Source: Cladobotryum mycophilum
Taxonomy: Eukaryota; Ascomycota; Sordariomycetes; Hypocreales; Hypocreaceae
Direction: 5' to 3'
Length of the DNA stretch: 64,000 nucleotides
Assembly (NCBI GenBank): GCA_036429605.1
Contig: CM071590.1
Location: 5,456,001 to 5,520,000, forward strand
In this document: one piece after another, positions 36,622 to 48,482 of the stretch
Position numbering within the stretch: position 1 is the stretch's first letter
How the letters are laid out: every line of letters starts with the position of its first letter
Made by a program: the position numbers and the translations under genes
The notes under the pieces: generated by a model
Database searches by the model: none
Told to the model about the DNA's origin: nothing
The model's input: the letters and a program-made list of their open reading frames with translations, nothing else

Positions 36622-37106
36622 TTGGACAAGAGCGTGTTTAACATTACAATCGGTAGAAGAAAATCGGCCTGGATTGTCTCTATTGTACGTAGAATCTCGA
36701 TAAAGTGTGAGTCTAATGAAGAGTGTCCCTTTCCATCCTTGGAAAACAACCTACAGGTGTGGTGATGGCTTATCTGGTATTGGTCGGGCTGTATGTATGG
36801 TCTTTTAACAGGCCACATAAATGGAGGCACAGACAGACCAGCCACGGACATTCTGCAGGCTTTCGCGACGTACATAGCATTCAGCCTATAATACTTCCTT
36901 GTTCGTCATAGGAACAAGGCTGCGTAGGTGAGAAAAGGTTTGTGATTGGTGATGGTGGTTTTTTTGCGGGGTTAGAGTTCAAGGTTGGGCCTCCCGCATG
37001 ACATACATTTCGACTGGAGGAGGCCAAGCTACTCTCTCTTCATTTCTCTTCACTCATACCCCATGTATGCACATTTGCTTGCTTGTTTGGTGATTACCTC
37101 GTCATT
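36622..37106. other. Tandem spacer
   Basis: No gene seen between the glycosyltransferase stop and the BTB start; it presumably holds one 3' end and one promoter. Confidence 0.55.
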
Positions 37107-38337
37107 ATGAAAAAGTCGCACATGGAACTCGATCCGGACGGGGACGTTATCCTGATTCTCATACGTCCCAACTCGCCGGCTGACTCTGCAGAAGAGAAGG
37201 ATGTGGAAAACGAAAAGGATAAGGAGACGGGGGAGGAAGAGAAAGCGAAGGAGACGGCTATCAGCCAACCTGGGCATGCGGAACCTGTAGAGATCAAGCC
37301 CGACGCCACCATCACACTTCCGACACGAAAATCTGATACACCATACCCATTCTTGTGTGCAATTTGCAAAGATAGGTCGACTTTAAAACTTCTGAAGCCC
37401 GCATATCCGGATGGGAAGCCCGTCATAGTGGGGTTCCGTGTTTCGTCCAAGCACCTGAGCCTCGCCTCACCCGTTTTTCAAAAGATGCTCAGCGGTCCTT
37501 GGAAGGAAGGGGCTCAAACCACCCAGAAAACACGATGCATAACCACGAGCGAATGGGATGCGGAAGCGCTTCTCATCTTATTAGATATCATCCACGGCCA
37601 CCATCGGGATGTGCCCAAGTCCCTCGATATCGAAACGCTAGGCAGGATCGCTATCCTCGTGGATTACTACCAGTGTCACGAGATCATAGAAATCTTTGGC
37701 AACATGTGGCTCAATAATTTAAATGGCAAGCTACCCACCAGTATCAGAGAGGACTTGATGACCTGGCTGTTTGTGTCGAGTGTGTTCTCGTGTAGCGACG
37801 TCTTTGAAAAGATATCGGAACTAGCCGTGAGAAAGTTCAAGGCTCCGTTTGAAACGGATCTTCCCATGCCAAGCAATATGTTGGGTAGGTATTAAAGATC
37901 ATATTTGCTGCTGTGAGTATGATGGCTAACATGTAGTAGAAGCACTGAACGATAGGAGAGAGGGTATCCTTGTAGAAATGGCCATAATGCTAGCCAGAGT
38001 TCAGACAGACCTTACTGAGAACCAGATGAGAAACACGTTCACATGCGGTGAAGCTTGTGGGTCAATTTTACTCGGCTCATTGATAAGGGAGATGAGCAGC
38101 AAAAATCTTACAACTAGGCGGTTACGACCCTGGGGGCCTCACACAGACATAAGCGTGGACGAGGCGAGACGAGCCATACAAGGCTTTCAATCCCCCGCAT
38201 GGTACAGCCATGAATCAGCACAGAGGTTGATAGCGCACCCTTGTCGTCTGAGTTTAAAGCTAGAGCCTCTTTTGAAACCGATCCTGGAGATGGTAAAGGG
38301 TTTAAGGCTGGAGGACATTCCAAAGGAAGCCAAGTAA
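37107..38337 (+). CDS. BTB/POZ-domain protein (fungal type)
   Basis: Exons 37107-37884 and 37940-38337, joined in phase 1, give 391 residues. After an acidic, Lys/Glu-rich N-terminal region comes a BTB-like core at about residues 105-200. It has VIVGFRVSSKHLSLASPVFQ, KMLSGPWKEG and AEALLILLDIIHGHHRDVP, the usual fungal BTB signature in which a strand is followed by SKHLxLASPVF. Such proteins dimerise and often act as adaptors for Cullin-3 or in transcription; this one has no second recognisable domain, and fungi carry many uncharacterised copies. The ATG at 37107 is the first in frame. The acceptor was set at TAG 37937-37939 to keep the frame. Confidence 0.8.
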
Positions 38338-39024
38338 GAGGTCGGGGGTAGCTCGGGATATATTCAGGGGATATTCATGCTATTAGCACAAGATTCGAGA
38401 ATGGTCACGTATCCTTGACATTTTTTCTAGTAATCGGAACATTTTACCAAGGCTGATATTGATGTACACGTGATGCTTAACGGAGAAGTGAATGGTTGTG
38501 CTCAGATAGATCGTATAGGGGAGCGAGTTTTCGGGAAGTCCCGTCATCGAAATAGGTGACGATGGTCGGAAGAATAGGACGACTATGAGAATAATTCATG
38601 AATATGCAATAGGGGGAAACATGACTGGAATCCCTTGTAGCCTTTTTAAGCACAGCGGACTCTATACAGAGTAGGCGACTTCCTATTCACATTCACGTAA
38701 GCGGGTAAGTGCATCATGCATCAACCTTTTGTTGCCCCGCCCCCACCTTCCACATCCAGTTCCGACTCCAAGCGATCCCGCAAAGCCGAACTCCGGAGAT
38801 GAGGAACTGTTGGCTCCATGTCCATCTTATTAATCATCATCCATCACCATCAATGTAGTCACTCTTACTTGTTTACAATACTAAATCCTTCTCTTACCAT
38901 CTCAAACTTCCTCATTTCAACGCACTCCAAGCTCCACTCTATTCTTCTACCATTCACAACAACAAACTCACCCCGAAATATATAAAAGCAATAAGACATC
39001 CCCCCCCCCCCCCAACAGTACACA
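38338..39024. other. Tandem spacer with poly-C tract
   Basis: No gene. A run of 13 C (39001-39013) lies 11 bases before the BNA6 start codon; homopolymers like this are prone to miscounting. Confidence 0.6.
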
Positions 39025-40094
39025 ATGACATCCCGCCTCCCTCCCCCCATCCCATCCCCCGAAACCCTCGGCCACCTCCTCCCCCCAAGCTGGAAGTCCC
39101 AAGTCACAGCCTGGCTCGCAGAAGACACCCCTCCTTCGACTACGCGGGCTTCGTCGTAGGCGAGCACCCCCGCACCGCCACCCTATGGGGTAAATCCGCG
39201 GGCATCATCGCCGGCCGCCCGTTCTTCGACGAGGTCTTTGCGCAGTGCGGGTGCGTCGTGGAGTGGCACGCCAAGGAGGGCGATGAGCTAGACTTGGGAG
39301 GTGATGATCATAACGAGAATGGGGGAGGCAAGGTGAAAGTCGCGACGGTTACGGGCCCGGCGAGGGGACTGCTCCTGGGCGAGAGAGTAGCGCTCAACAC
39401 CCTCGCGCGGTGCTCCGGCATAGCCACCCGGAGCAAACACCTCGTCAGCAAGCTCCGCGCAGCAGGCTACAACGGCATCCTAGCCGGCACCCGCAAGACC
39501 ACGCCCGGCTTCCGCCTCGTCGAGAAGTACGGCATGCTCGTCGGCGGCGCCGACACCCACCGCGTCGACCTCTCTGCCATGATCATGCTCAAGGATAACC
39601 ACGTCTGGTCCCGGGGCAGCATAACCGACGCCGTCCTGGCCGCCAAGTCCGTCGCCGGCTTCAGCATCAAGGTCGAGGTGGAGGTGCAGTCCGAGGCGGA
39701 GGCCGACGAGGCCATCGCCGCGGGCGCAGACGTCGTCATGCTGGACAACTTCACGGGCGACGGCGTGAGGGTCGCGGCGAGGAGCCTCAAGGAGAGGTGG
39801 GCCGGGAAGAAGCATTTCCTGCTGGAGGTGTCGGGGGGTTGAAGGCGGATAATGTGGCTCCATATGTGTGCCAGGGTACGTTTTTTTCTTTCTTTTTTTC
39901 TTCTTTTTTTTTCCTTCCCCTTTTCTCTTCTTTTTGTCTTTTCTTTTCACTTTTTTTTGACTTTTTCCTGTTGTTGATATTGGTGACTTGACGAAATGGC
40001 TAACGAAAAAAAAATAGATGTCGATATTATCTCGACAAGCTCTATACACCAAGGTGTTCCCCACGTAGATTTCTCCCTCAAAATCGAGCATTAA
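39025..40094 (+). CDS. BNA6: Nicotinate-nucleotide pyrophosphorylase (quinolinate phosphoribosyltransferase), two apparent one-base deficits
   Basis: Two exons, 39025-39875 and 40018-40094 (intron 142 bp, T-rich). The enzyme converts quinolinate and PRPP to nicotinate mononucleotide, the entry of the de novo NAD pathway. Seen: GERVALNTLARCSGIATRSK, ILAGTRKTTPGFRLVEKYG with the Arg/Lys of the active site, HRVDLSAMIMLKDNH, VEVEVQSEAEADEA, DVVMLDNF and the C-terminal DIISTSSIHQGVPHVDFSLK. As printed, the frame breaks twice: at the C4 run 39128-39131 (one more C gives the usual AEDTPSFDYAGFVVGE) and at the G6 run 39833-39838 (one more G gives EVSGGLKADN). With both restored the protein would be 309 residues, the normal family length. 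I read this as sequence error in a working gene, though a pseudogene is possible. Confidence 0.88.
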
Positions 40095-40271
40095 ATAATT
40101 CCTCAAAAACTACTGCATCATAATTTGTAACAACGTAAATAAGATGAGAGACCCCTTCAAAGGAACCATTGCTTCAAGTACTTGGTATCAATCTGTATTT
40201 ATTTGTCCCAATGTAAAAATACGAAAGAAACGTTGCCTCAAAATAAAGTTATAATCTAATACATCTTACAC

Positions 40272-42583
40272 TTAGCTTCTCATGACCAGTCCAAGTATTG
40301 TTTCAGTCAAAGACTTTGGCCCGCTGCCATCAACATGGGCCCCGGCAGCCTCCGCGCTCACCCCCTCGCCCGATCCCTGGAGATGTGTCGACGGATTCTC
40401 CTGCACGGTGTCATCCTTCGTAGAGCCGCCACAACAAGAAACCAAAACACTAGCAGCGTTCTTGGCGGGCGGAACATCCAGGGCAGGATTGAAAGTGAAG
40501 AAATCCGCGGGTCTGAGGTGCATCATATGGCTCTCCATGGGCCTAGTAAAGTCAGTACACATACAAAATAGGGATTTCATCGGGCTTGCAACTTACATGA
40601 CGGGCCAATCCTCAACACGGACGTTGTGTGTCAAGCCGAACACACTCCAAATGACCGGGCTGCTCTTGTCACCATCGTTGGTCTCCTGCAGCGGGTCAAC
40701 TGGGAACCAGTCCGGACGCTTGATCATGTCAGAGACGCCGCCGACTTCCCTGTTGCTCTGGTTGGTGTATTCTCCCGCAGCCCAGAGCTCTCCGTCTCGG
40801 TAGCCGGTAACCCAAAAGTGGTGCTGGGCATATCGTGCGCGCTGGGCAGCCAGGCCGTCGTTGTCGGCCAGCAGCAACTGCGTGACTGGGGAGACGAGCT
40901 TGTAGCCCACGTTCTTGCCAGAGATCTCGTTCTTCTTGCTCGAGTTCTCAATCTTGAGGAGACGGTTGAGGCGTGGCTCGGCGTCGATCCATGTGGGCTT
41001 CTCTACCGGCTTGCGCTCCACCTCATAAAGGTTGCCGTAGGGATTTGTCTCTGGATCAATTTTTCGACTGACACTCTCTTCAACGACAACCCGGCTCTCG
41101 CCCTCTTTGTAGGAGTCGATAGCCGGATCAATCCTGGCAGCGAAAATGTGCTGATGATTCTGGGCGAGGATACCAGGAGAAACAATGTTTCCATAGGTGC
41201 TAGTCTTGCCTTCATCAATGCTAACAACGCTCACAACACCGGTTGCTCGAGTCTCCATTGTGATACCACCAGCGAGATCAAGTTTGTAGGCAAAAATGTA
41301 CTCGTAGTTAGCCAAAGTCGCAATGAACTGCACCACAAATTCGCGATTTCTAGTGACTGCGGCTCGGTTTGTCCTGTAGTTGGTGTGTTTCCACAGAATG
41401 CCATTATCTTGCTCGTGGATGCATACGACAGCCTTGGAGAGGGAGGCTGATCCATCATGCTGGGTTCCAAGAGTATCGACGTAATGAATGGCGCCAAGAC
41501 AATCACATCCCAGCTCCAGGTTGTTGGCAGCTCTGCCGATACCACCATCTCCAAAGTCAAAGGCTTGCTTCCGTTGGAAAGGTGGTCTCGGGTCAGCGTA
41601 GGGCACAGTCATTTCGCTGTAACTTAGTCGGTATAAAATGGGTCGGCCATCGTAGCAGACGTCATGCAAAACAGCACCCTCGCGAGGAGTGATTCCAAGA
41701 CGGAACCTCCATTTCTGCCACTCAACAAGACCATCTGAGTGGATGTTGAATGAAGTGCCTTCAGGCTGAGTGATGTTGATGGGCTTGAGGTCAGTCCTCA
41801 GAGGGATGTCGAGGAATTCAGGCAGGTACTCAGCAGTTCGGGCGTTTTCGAAAAGCTTCTTTGGTGTATCTTTGCGGGCTTCCACATGAATGCTATCTCC
41901 GGATCCTCCAGTCGGCAATCTCTCAACGCGGATGACTTCCTTGGTCTTCCAGTCCATGACAGGAATGAGAGGAATAGGAAAAGCATAGTGATTTGAATCA
42001 ACAGACTTTTTTCCCTGCCGAAAATTAGGCCAGTCATGTATCTAGGAAATGCTTCTTCTTCGTGGCGTCCACCATAGGGCCAAGCGTCGAGGGTGAGTTC
42101 GAAACCTTCTGGGAGAGTGAACTCAGACATGGCTTCCTTGAAAATCTCAGATTCCAGACAAGCTTCCTCAATGAGCGAGAACTCATGACTGTAATATTAT
42201 TAGACGATGGAGGTGTTCTAAACAGGCAGCGATTTGGCAACTTACGGGGAAAAGTATGGCTGACCATGGGCTGGTGCAACGTCTTTAGATGTCACTTCTC
42301 CTGACACGACGTCGACCACGGCATTGACGTGTTGGAAAAGGTCACCATTCACAATGCTATACTCGGCAGTGGCTTGTCTGGGAGGTCTCGGTGTCTCTGC
42401 GGTAAGAGTACCGGCATGCTCGGCCTCGAGGAATGGCAGCAGCAGTGACTTCTTTGGCTCCTGGAGGTAGATGGATCTGAAGTAGAGGCTTTCAGAAGGG
42501 TCATGGCTCTTGATGGCGGCATCACGAGCGCTGTGAACCTCTGCCTCGGAGAGGGGTGCTAGGGGATGAGGTAAGGTTGCCAT
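40272..42583 (-). CDS. Copper-containing primary amine oxidase, one apparent one-base deficit
   Basis: Exons 42583-42246, 42188-40597 and 40542-40272. The enzyme oxidatively deaminates primary amines using topaquinone made from a Tyr of its own chain. That Tyr is in TLANYEYIFAYK (about residue 407). Copper ligands are the NHQH pair at about residues 457-459 and a later His near ESHMMHLRP. The catalytic Asp region is QAFDFGDGGIG. N-terminal domains show HPLAPLSEAEVHSARDA, and the end carries NPALDVPP. The frame changes at the T6 run 42007-42012: one more base reads FGREKKSVDSNHYAFPIPL, as in relatives, and makes the total (734 codons) divisible by three. The last three residues MRS are not a PTS1 signal, so peroxisomal location is uncertain. 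It converges on BNA6 with 177 bp between stops. Confidence 0.9.
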
Positions 42584-45500
42584 TGTTATAAGATGGAGGG
42601 TATCCAAGAAGGAGGGAGGAAGAGGGATGAAGTGACAATAGTAAAAGGGAGAGTCCAGGTATTTAATAATACGAGGATGATGGATTATATAGTCATCAGA
42701 TAAGAATGAGATGAAGAATAAGGCGGAATCGGAATCGGAGGGGGTGTGTGGTTTATGCTGTTGCTTCTGGGTACTTGGGATGATGGATGGAGGTATGGAT
42801 GGAGGCATGGATGGGGAGCCTGATGTGGAGGTGGGGCGTGGCAACGGTCCGGATCCTTGACCAACGTCCCAAAGGCGTAATCGGCAGTATCGGTTTGGGA
42901 ACGAAGGAGTACGCACTACGACTCAGGAATATGTCAACATAATTCTTTGTGTGGGGCGGTGAGAATGCAAGGGCGAGACGCTGCAAGAGCTTGTACCCAT
43001 TGTGAGTGGGATGGATGAAAGTTGAAACAGAGCAGAAGAGAGATCAGGTGACGAGTATTTGAAGATGCAATGATGGCTCAAGGTTCAAGATTGAGTTGAA
43101 TTGAGAGTGGCGCTTTGTATCGGGTCTGGAAAGAAGTGCCCTTGTGATACTGCGCCTTCCTTGGCCTAATTTTCAATCTACCTACTTATTCAGCAAATGA
43201 GAGGCCCCAAAAACCTCAAACCTCTCTCTACCCAAGTACTGATCCTTCAATATACAAGTATTGAATTATTTGAGTTTTCTTTTTTAACACGACATGGTAA
43301 ATGTTCCATGGGGGCATAAAAATGGACCCCACGACATAGATGCATGGATAGATAGATACAACAACCTTGTTGAGGAGAAAAGAGAGAGAAAGATACCAGG
43401 GCAAGGATAAGTCGAAGTGGGGGAGGCTCAAGACGAAAGAGAGAGAGAGAAAAAAGGAACGATAACAAAATGGCTTTCTTTCGGACAAATGGCTTGATGA
43501 AGAATGGCCATGATGATGAGGGGAACACGATCAATTCTGTTCTTGCCACAATTGACTACCTACCGAGGAAAACTACCAAGTAGATTACCAAACTACGTAG
43601 GTACCTACACTAATGAATGACCGGATTCGGTCACCAAGTGGGATTCCTTGGACATGGATTGGGGGAGGGGCGTTGGGTTGGTTGGGGTTGCCCGCTGCGG
43701 CCGTTGAAAAGTTTCTTTGCGTAGGTTATCCGTTGTCGTCAGATGCCAGGCAATCGAACCGATGAGAGTGGCTCGTCTGTTCGTTTGTCTCTCCAAAAAA
43801 AAGGCGGGGTTCACATTCGGAATCAGATTCCTTGACTCCGACAACCTAGACTACTTACCAACGGGGTAGATAGATAGAGAGAGAGAGAGAAAGAGAGAGA
43901 AAAGAGAACCTTTCCCCGCGTTTGCAAGACTGCGCCGAATAAAAAGGATGACTCTAGTGTCACACACCCCCTCCCTGGTTATCATGACAATTGAAAACTT
44001 GGCGATTAAGCAATTGATTTGTCTTTTCCTTACCGATATCAGAATCCCATTGGCAGTTTGGGGGCCCATGCAAATAAATTTCTTAAACTTTCGTCTCTTC
44101 TCGAACGAAGAAACACGTCAGGAACCGGTCTCGGCACATGGGGTTTTGCGGGATGCCACTATTCCCGTTCAGGGCGATACACCACGAGATGTGCATGAAG
44201 CCTCGCATGGGGTTTGACATTGATTGCGGTTCTTTGGTTATCCACCCAACCCACTCCCCATCCCACGCTTCCCCCTCCCCTCCCCTCCATCTCCGCATAC
44301 AGGTAGTAGCTCTTTTTTTCTCTCTATTTCTTGTCTGCCCATCTTCGCCTTTTTTTCTTGGCAATGACACCTTGATACGCCCGCTTTGGAACAGAATGGT
44401 TCGTTTTCGGAGCTTTGGTGTGCATTGCATACATATGAGACCTACATACATGAAGCAAGCTCGTTCGCATGGGCGTCGAGGTTGGGGCTCTTACTGCTAC
44501 TACTGCTACTACTACTACTAGTATGACGGTAGCCGACCCTCGTTGTGATTAACCGCAAAGGGGAGTTTTGCCCATAAAACAGCCTTGTAGTCTACATACG
44601 ATATGAAATGTCATGACATAACATAACATGTGTTGTGTTGTGTTGTGTTGTGTTGTGTGTTGTCTCCGAAGAACGACACTGCAGGAGATGAATCAACTTA
44701 CGAATGACTCGATATACCATAAACCTCCCCGCCCCCCGGCTATATTTCTTTCATCTACATAATTGCCCTTGCACGTAAGAACCGTATCACTTGGACTCGT
44801 TACCTGAGACTTGCTACTTCTTGACTCGGCTGCCGTTATCCGCAGCAAACAACACCACTCCCCATTACTCGTGTATACCTGCTTCCCGCACTCTTAGTCT
44901 CCCCGTTCTACGAGCACAAATCATGGAGATACGTCACACGTTGACACGCCCCCCCAACATCCACTCATCAATCCGATGCTGATGCGCTTCGTACTTGAAA
45001 GGTCGAAGTAGAGGTAGAGAGGTAGAGGTACCTAAGATAGTACTTTGGTGGGTAAGCTTCAGGCCAGGCTGTCGGAAAGCAGCACGCGATCAGCAGAGAG
45101 CCATGCACCCCCGCTTTCGAAACTCTGCAGCCGTATCGACATGCCCCTGGTCTGGGTCTTTTACGGATGGATGCTCTCCATGTCAAGGATGATTCCCCGA
45201 TGAAGCCAGGGTTCTCTCGGTGTTCCTCTTCGCCGAACCGGAAACGAATTTTTTTTTTCATCTTCTCGCTCTTTTTCTTTTCAACTTTGACCTACCCGCC
45301 TTGTAAAGACTGTGTTCACGATGCAACGTCAGGGATATGTTTGTGGGGTATGCCCCTTTCTGCCCCGCCAAGTTGAACATGTTGGTGTTACTGGTCGGGA
45401 TCCTCGCGGCACCCGTGGAAACCGAGCAAACATTGTTAGATTCAAGAGAGCGTGGAGCGGAGTGACTGAATGGGCATTTCCCAACAAGGAAATTCCTCAA

Positions 45501-47826
45501 AAGACGTCTTTCGTTCTCGTTCTTACTAACATGCCGGACAGCGGTAGGAGATCCGTGGTATCGGACAAATTATTGTGATGGGTGTCATGATCCTACAAAG
45601 GATGACACGAACACAAGATTGTTTAATGAAGTTTAATAGATCATAGCCATGACCAAACCTCTTCTTCTTTTTTTTTTCCTTTTTCTTTTTTTTTATAAGC
45701 AATCTTGCCGCCGCAGATTCAATGTTGATGATGCAAGGCCAGTTCACTGCATCGACGCGGCTCTATCCAAAATGAGATTCCGATACAGAAAAGGTTAGAA
45801 AATTCTCATCTTGTCGCTTATCGAGACCAGCCACCAGCGTACTTGTATGGATAATACCATCCCGGTGCCGCACCGCAAGGGACTGATCCGGGTCCGTGAG
45901 TGCTCAGCGGTAGGGGAGATTTGTTCATGGGGGCTTGTGCGTCCCGCGATGGGCTCGTTCATTCACATGAGACAGATAAGAGCAAACTTGGAACGAACCA
46001 ACTAGCGAACTAGACCGTCGAGGAGATGGCAAGACAAATAGCAGCTCGCCTTATCGTCAGGGAAAAACAGCACGGTCGTGCACTGACTTGGACCGGATTG
46101 GCGGTTAGTGGGAAAAGCCGAGATAGTGAGAGAAGAGAAACTCAAACAGCTTCAGATTCATCATCATTGTTAAACGAAGAACAACGGCTTGTACGAAATT
46201 GTCTGTCGTAACGCTTGTTTTGCAAACTTCGTAATGGGGGCTGACGGAGTGGCAAATCCCGTAGGGCTGGCCGTTGGCCGTTGGGCGATGGGTGCGGCGC
46301 TCCCGTGTTGGTAGTAATCTATGGGCTGATGGGAATATTCCATTCCAGAAGAAACGGAAGGAATTCAGGTGCTGCGACGCCGTAGCTCAAGGGCAAGCTC
46401 CCGTAGTTCAGACGGCTGTACAAGAGTACAAGAAAATTCATCCGTTGATAGGCCTGGTATCCATTTCTTTACAGGAACAAGTGCAGCCGCGTCAGCTCTG
46501 ACGATTGGGACAAGGCGGTGGTAAATGGTGATGGTGGTGGTGCGAGATCAAGTGCTAGAAAAAGGGCTACAGCTGAGCCTCCATATCATCGTGGAGAGAG
46601 AGCCAACAGCTGCGCCTCCGTACGGGCGTTCCATTGGGCGATGGATGCCTGTAGCCGTTGCCGTTGCCGTTTAACCATTGGGGAAGCTCACTGTAATAGT
46701 GTTGCAAACAAACTGAATGAATGAATGGATGGATGGATGGATGAACAAAGTACAGAGTACTCTGACTCAGCAGAGGAAAAGCCGTTGGAGATTGACGTGT
46801 GCGTGTGTGTGCGTGTAACGATCCATCCGGATCATGGTGACATTAGGAATAACGGATGCGGTGGATTGCTACATCGAGTAATTGGTTGAATCATCTACAA
46901 TTAATGATAAAAGGAAAACACGAGCAATGCAATGCAATAAATAGCTAGCAGGGCGAAATTGGTTGTTGGTGGACCCTTGAGAATTCAAATGAAACGAGGA
47001 CCCTGGATGATCGGCGAGTTCCCTTTACCCATTTCTGCCTGTCATGCTGCTGCTGCTACTGCTGCTACTGCACTGTCATCGTCGTCTTGGTCAAAGAGGG
47101 AAGTTGGAAATTTATTATTAGCATGTATAATAAGAAAAACAAAAGAAGCTTGGTTGGCTGGCTGGGTTCATTCCGGCAGATACGATCATCATCATCTCAT
47201 GTCTTACGTCTCCTCCCAACCAGTAGCTCAGCCACGAGGGGAACCAGTCGGCCAGGCCTGGCAAGGTATGCAAGTTGTATTTTCACCAACATAATGGCAT
47301 TCTTGTTACTCGTATTTGGTGCATCCATTGCATGCCTTGTAGAGACATCTTTCGTGTCTCACTGGTACCATCATCAATGGCTCTCTGTGTTATGTATGTA
47401 ATATAATATAGAATGGATACATCAGATAAAAAAGATACCCGAGTAGTTGAGTATTTGCATTATTTTACTCCGCACTCTGTACATCACCACAAATTCCACA
47501 GGCCCCGCAAAGCAAAGTGTCACAATCTACCCGTTTTCTTCCAAGATCTTCATTGCTTTGGCGTTTCATCCTTGTGGCCTCGTAAGACCCTTCCTTCCGC
47601 CCCCTCCTCCCCTTTGGCTGTGCTGCATCACGTCACTTCAATTCCCCGTCTAGCGCACACTTGCCAATCGAGGTAGCTGGTACGAGCCGCGCAGCAGTGG
47701 CCTTGCATGTCTCGCGAGGTATGCGATACCTTGTTTACGCCCAGCTAAAGGAGGGCCCCTATTTTATTTAATTATTTTTTATTATTTCCCCTTCCTTCTC
47801 TGAATCCAATCCAATTGACATGCATG
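42584..47826. other. 5.2 kb gene-poor spacer with microsatellites
   Basis: No supported gene. It holds a purine-rich tract at about 43380-43460, a GATA/GA run at about 43867-43900, an ACT run near 44495-44521, a TGTTG pentanucleotide array (44631-44660) and a GGAT run (46725-46741). Open frames here are short and lack motifs. It lies between two divergent genes (amine oxidase and the OCH1-like gene). Confidence 0.5.
44631..44660. repeat. (TGTTG)n pentanucleotide array
   Basis: About five to six tandem TGTTG copies, ending in TGTGTGTTG. Confidence 0.85.
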
Positions 47827-48482
47827 CGTGCATCCATCCATCTAGCCTTCAACAACAACACAACGCCAGTCGTCTCCATTCGTTTTATCCCTACAGCAAA
47901 ACCTCCCTTCTTCTTCTTCTTCCTCTTCCTCTTCTTTAACCTTTTGAGGCCCTTTTCTCTTCTTCTTTTTCTTTGTCAATCGCTTAACCCTATTCTCCTC
48001 CCTTCTCCGCCTTACATCTCACCAAAAAGCAGCATCGCATCCTCGTATCCCAAGCGAACCTTGCACAACTAGAGATTGCCACAATTTATTTCCCTGCAAC
48101 GTTTATCAGCGTCCAACAAAAGGCCGGCCGACCTACCCTCCCCACTGCGGACCCCGATCCCCTGCCTGCGACGGCACGTTTCAACCTCGCTATTTCCTTT
48201 TTTCCCCTTCTATACCTTGCCTAGCCTGGCCTCGTCTCTCGCTCGCTCGCTCGCCTGTCCCCGTTGCAGCAAGTTCCACACGGAGAAAAGAAAAGGAGAA
48301 GAAAAAAAGAGAAAAAGAGAGAGATCTAGACGGATTGTGACTCTCATTACGTTCGTTAATACGTTGTTGGGTTCCTTCGATCGGCTTGGCTTGGCTGGCT
48401 GGCTTGTCACGCACCACTTTTCTTTCCCCGTTGACGTAATTCGACATCGGAGCGGCAGTAATAGTATTACAAGCACGTCACG
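47827..48482 (+). promoter_or_regulatory. ATG-free, pyrimidine-rich probable 5' leader of the OCH1-like gene
   Basis: No ATG occurs on the plus strand between 47827 and the start codon at 48483 (about 656 bp). The DNA is C/T-rich, with a purine island at about 48284-48325. It resembles the SHO1 leader in composition and lack of start codons. Confidence 0.58.

Noticed and set aside
39480..40106. 208-codon minus-strand frame
   Set aside because: It is antisense to BNA6 and its T-rich intron (Lys-rich run), a shadow.
43735..43775. B-box-like GGTTCGATTGC on the minus strand
   Set aside because: The flanking bases do not form a T-arm stem, and no A-box lies upstream.
46370..46450. tRNA-like A-box (GTAGCTCAAGGGC)
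   Set aside because: There is no matching B-box or foldable arms at the right distance.
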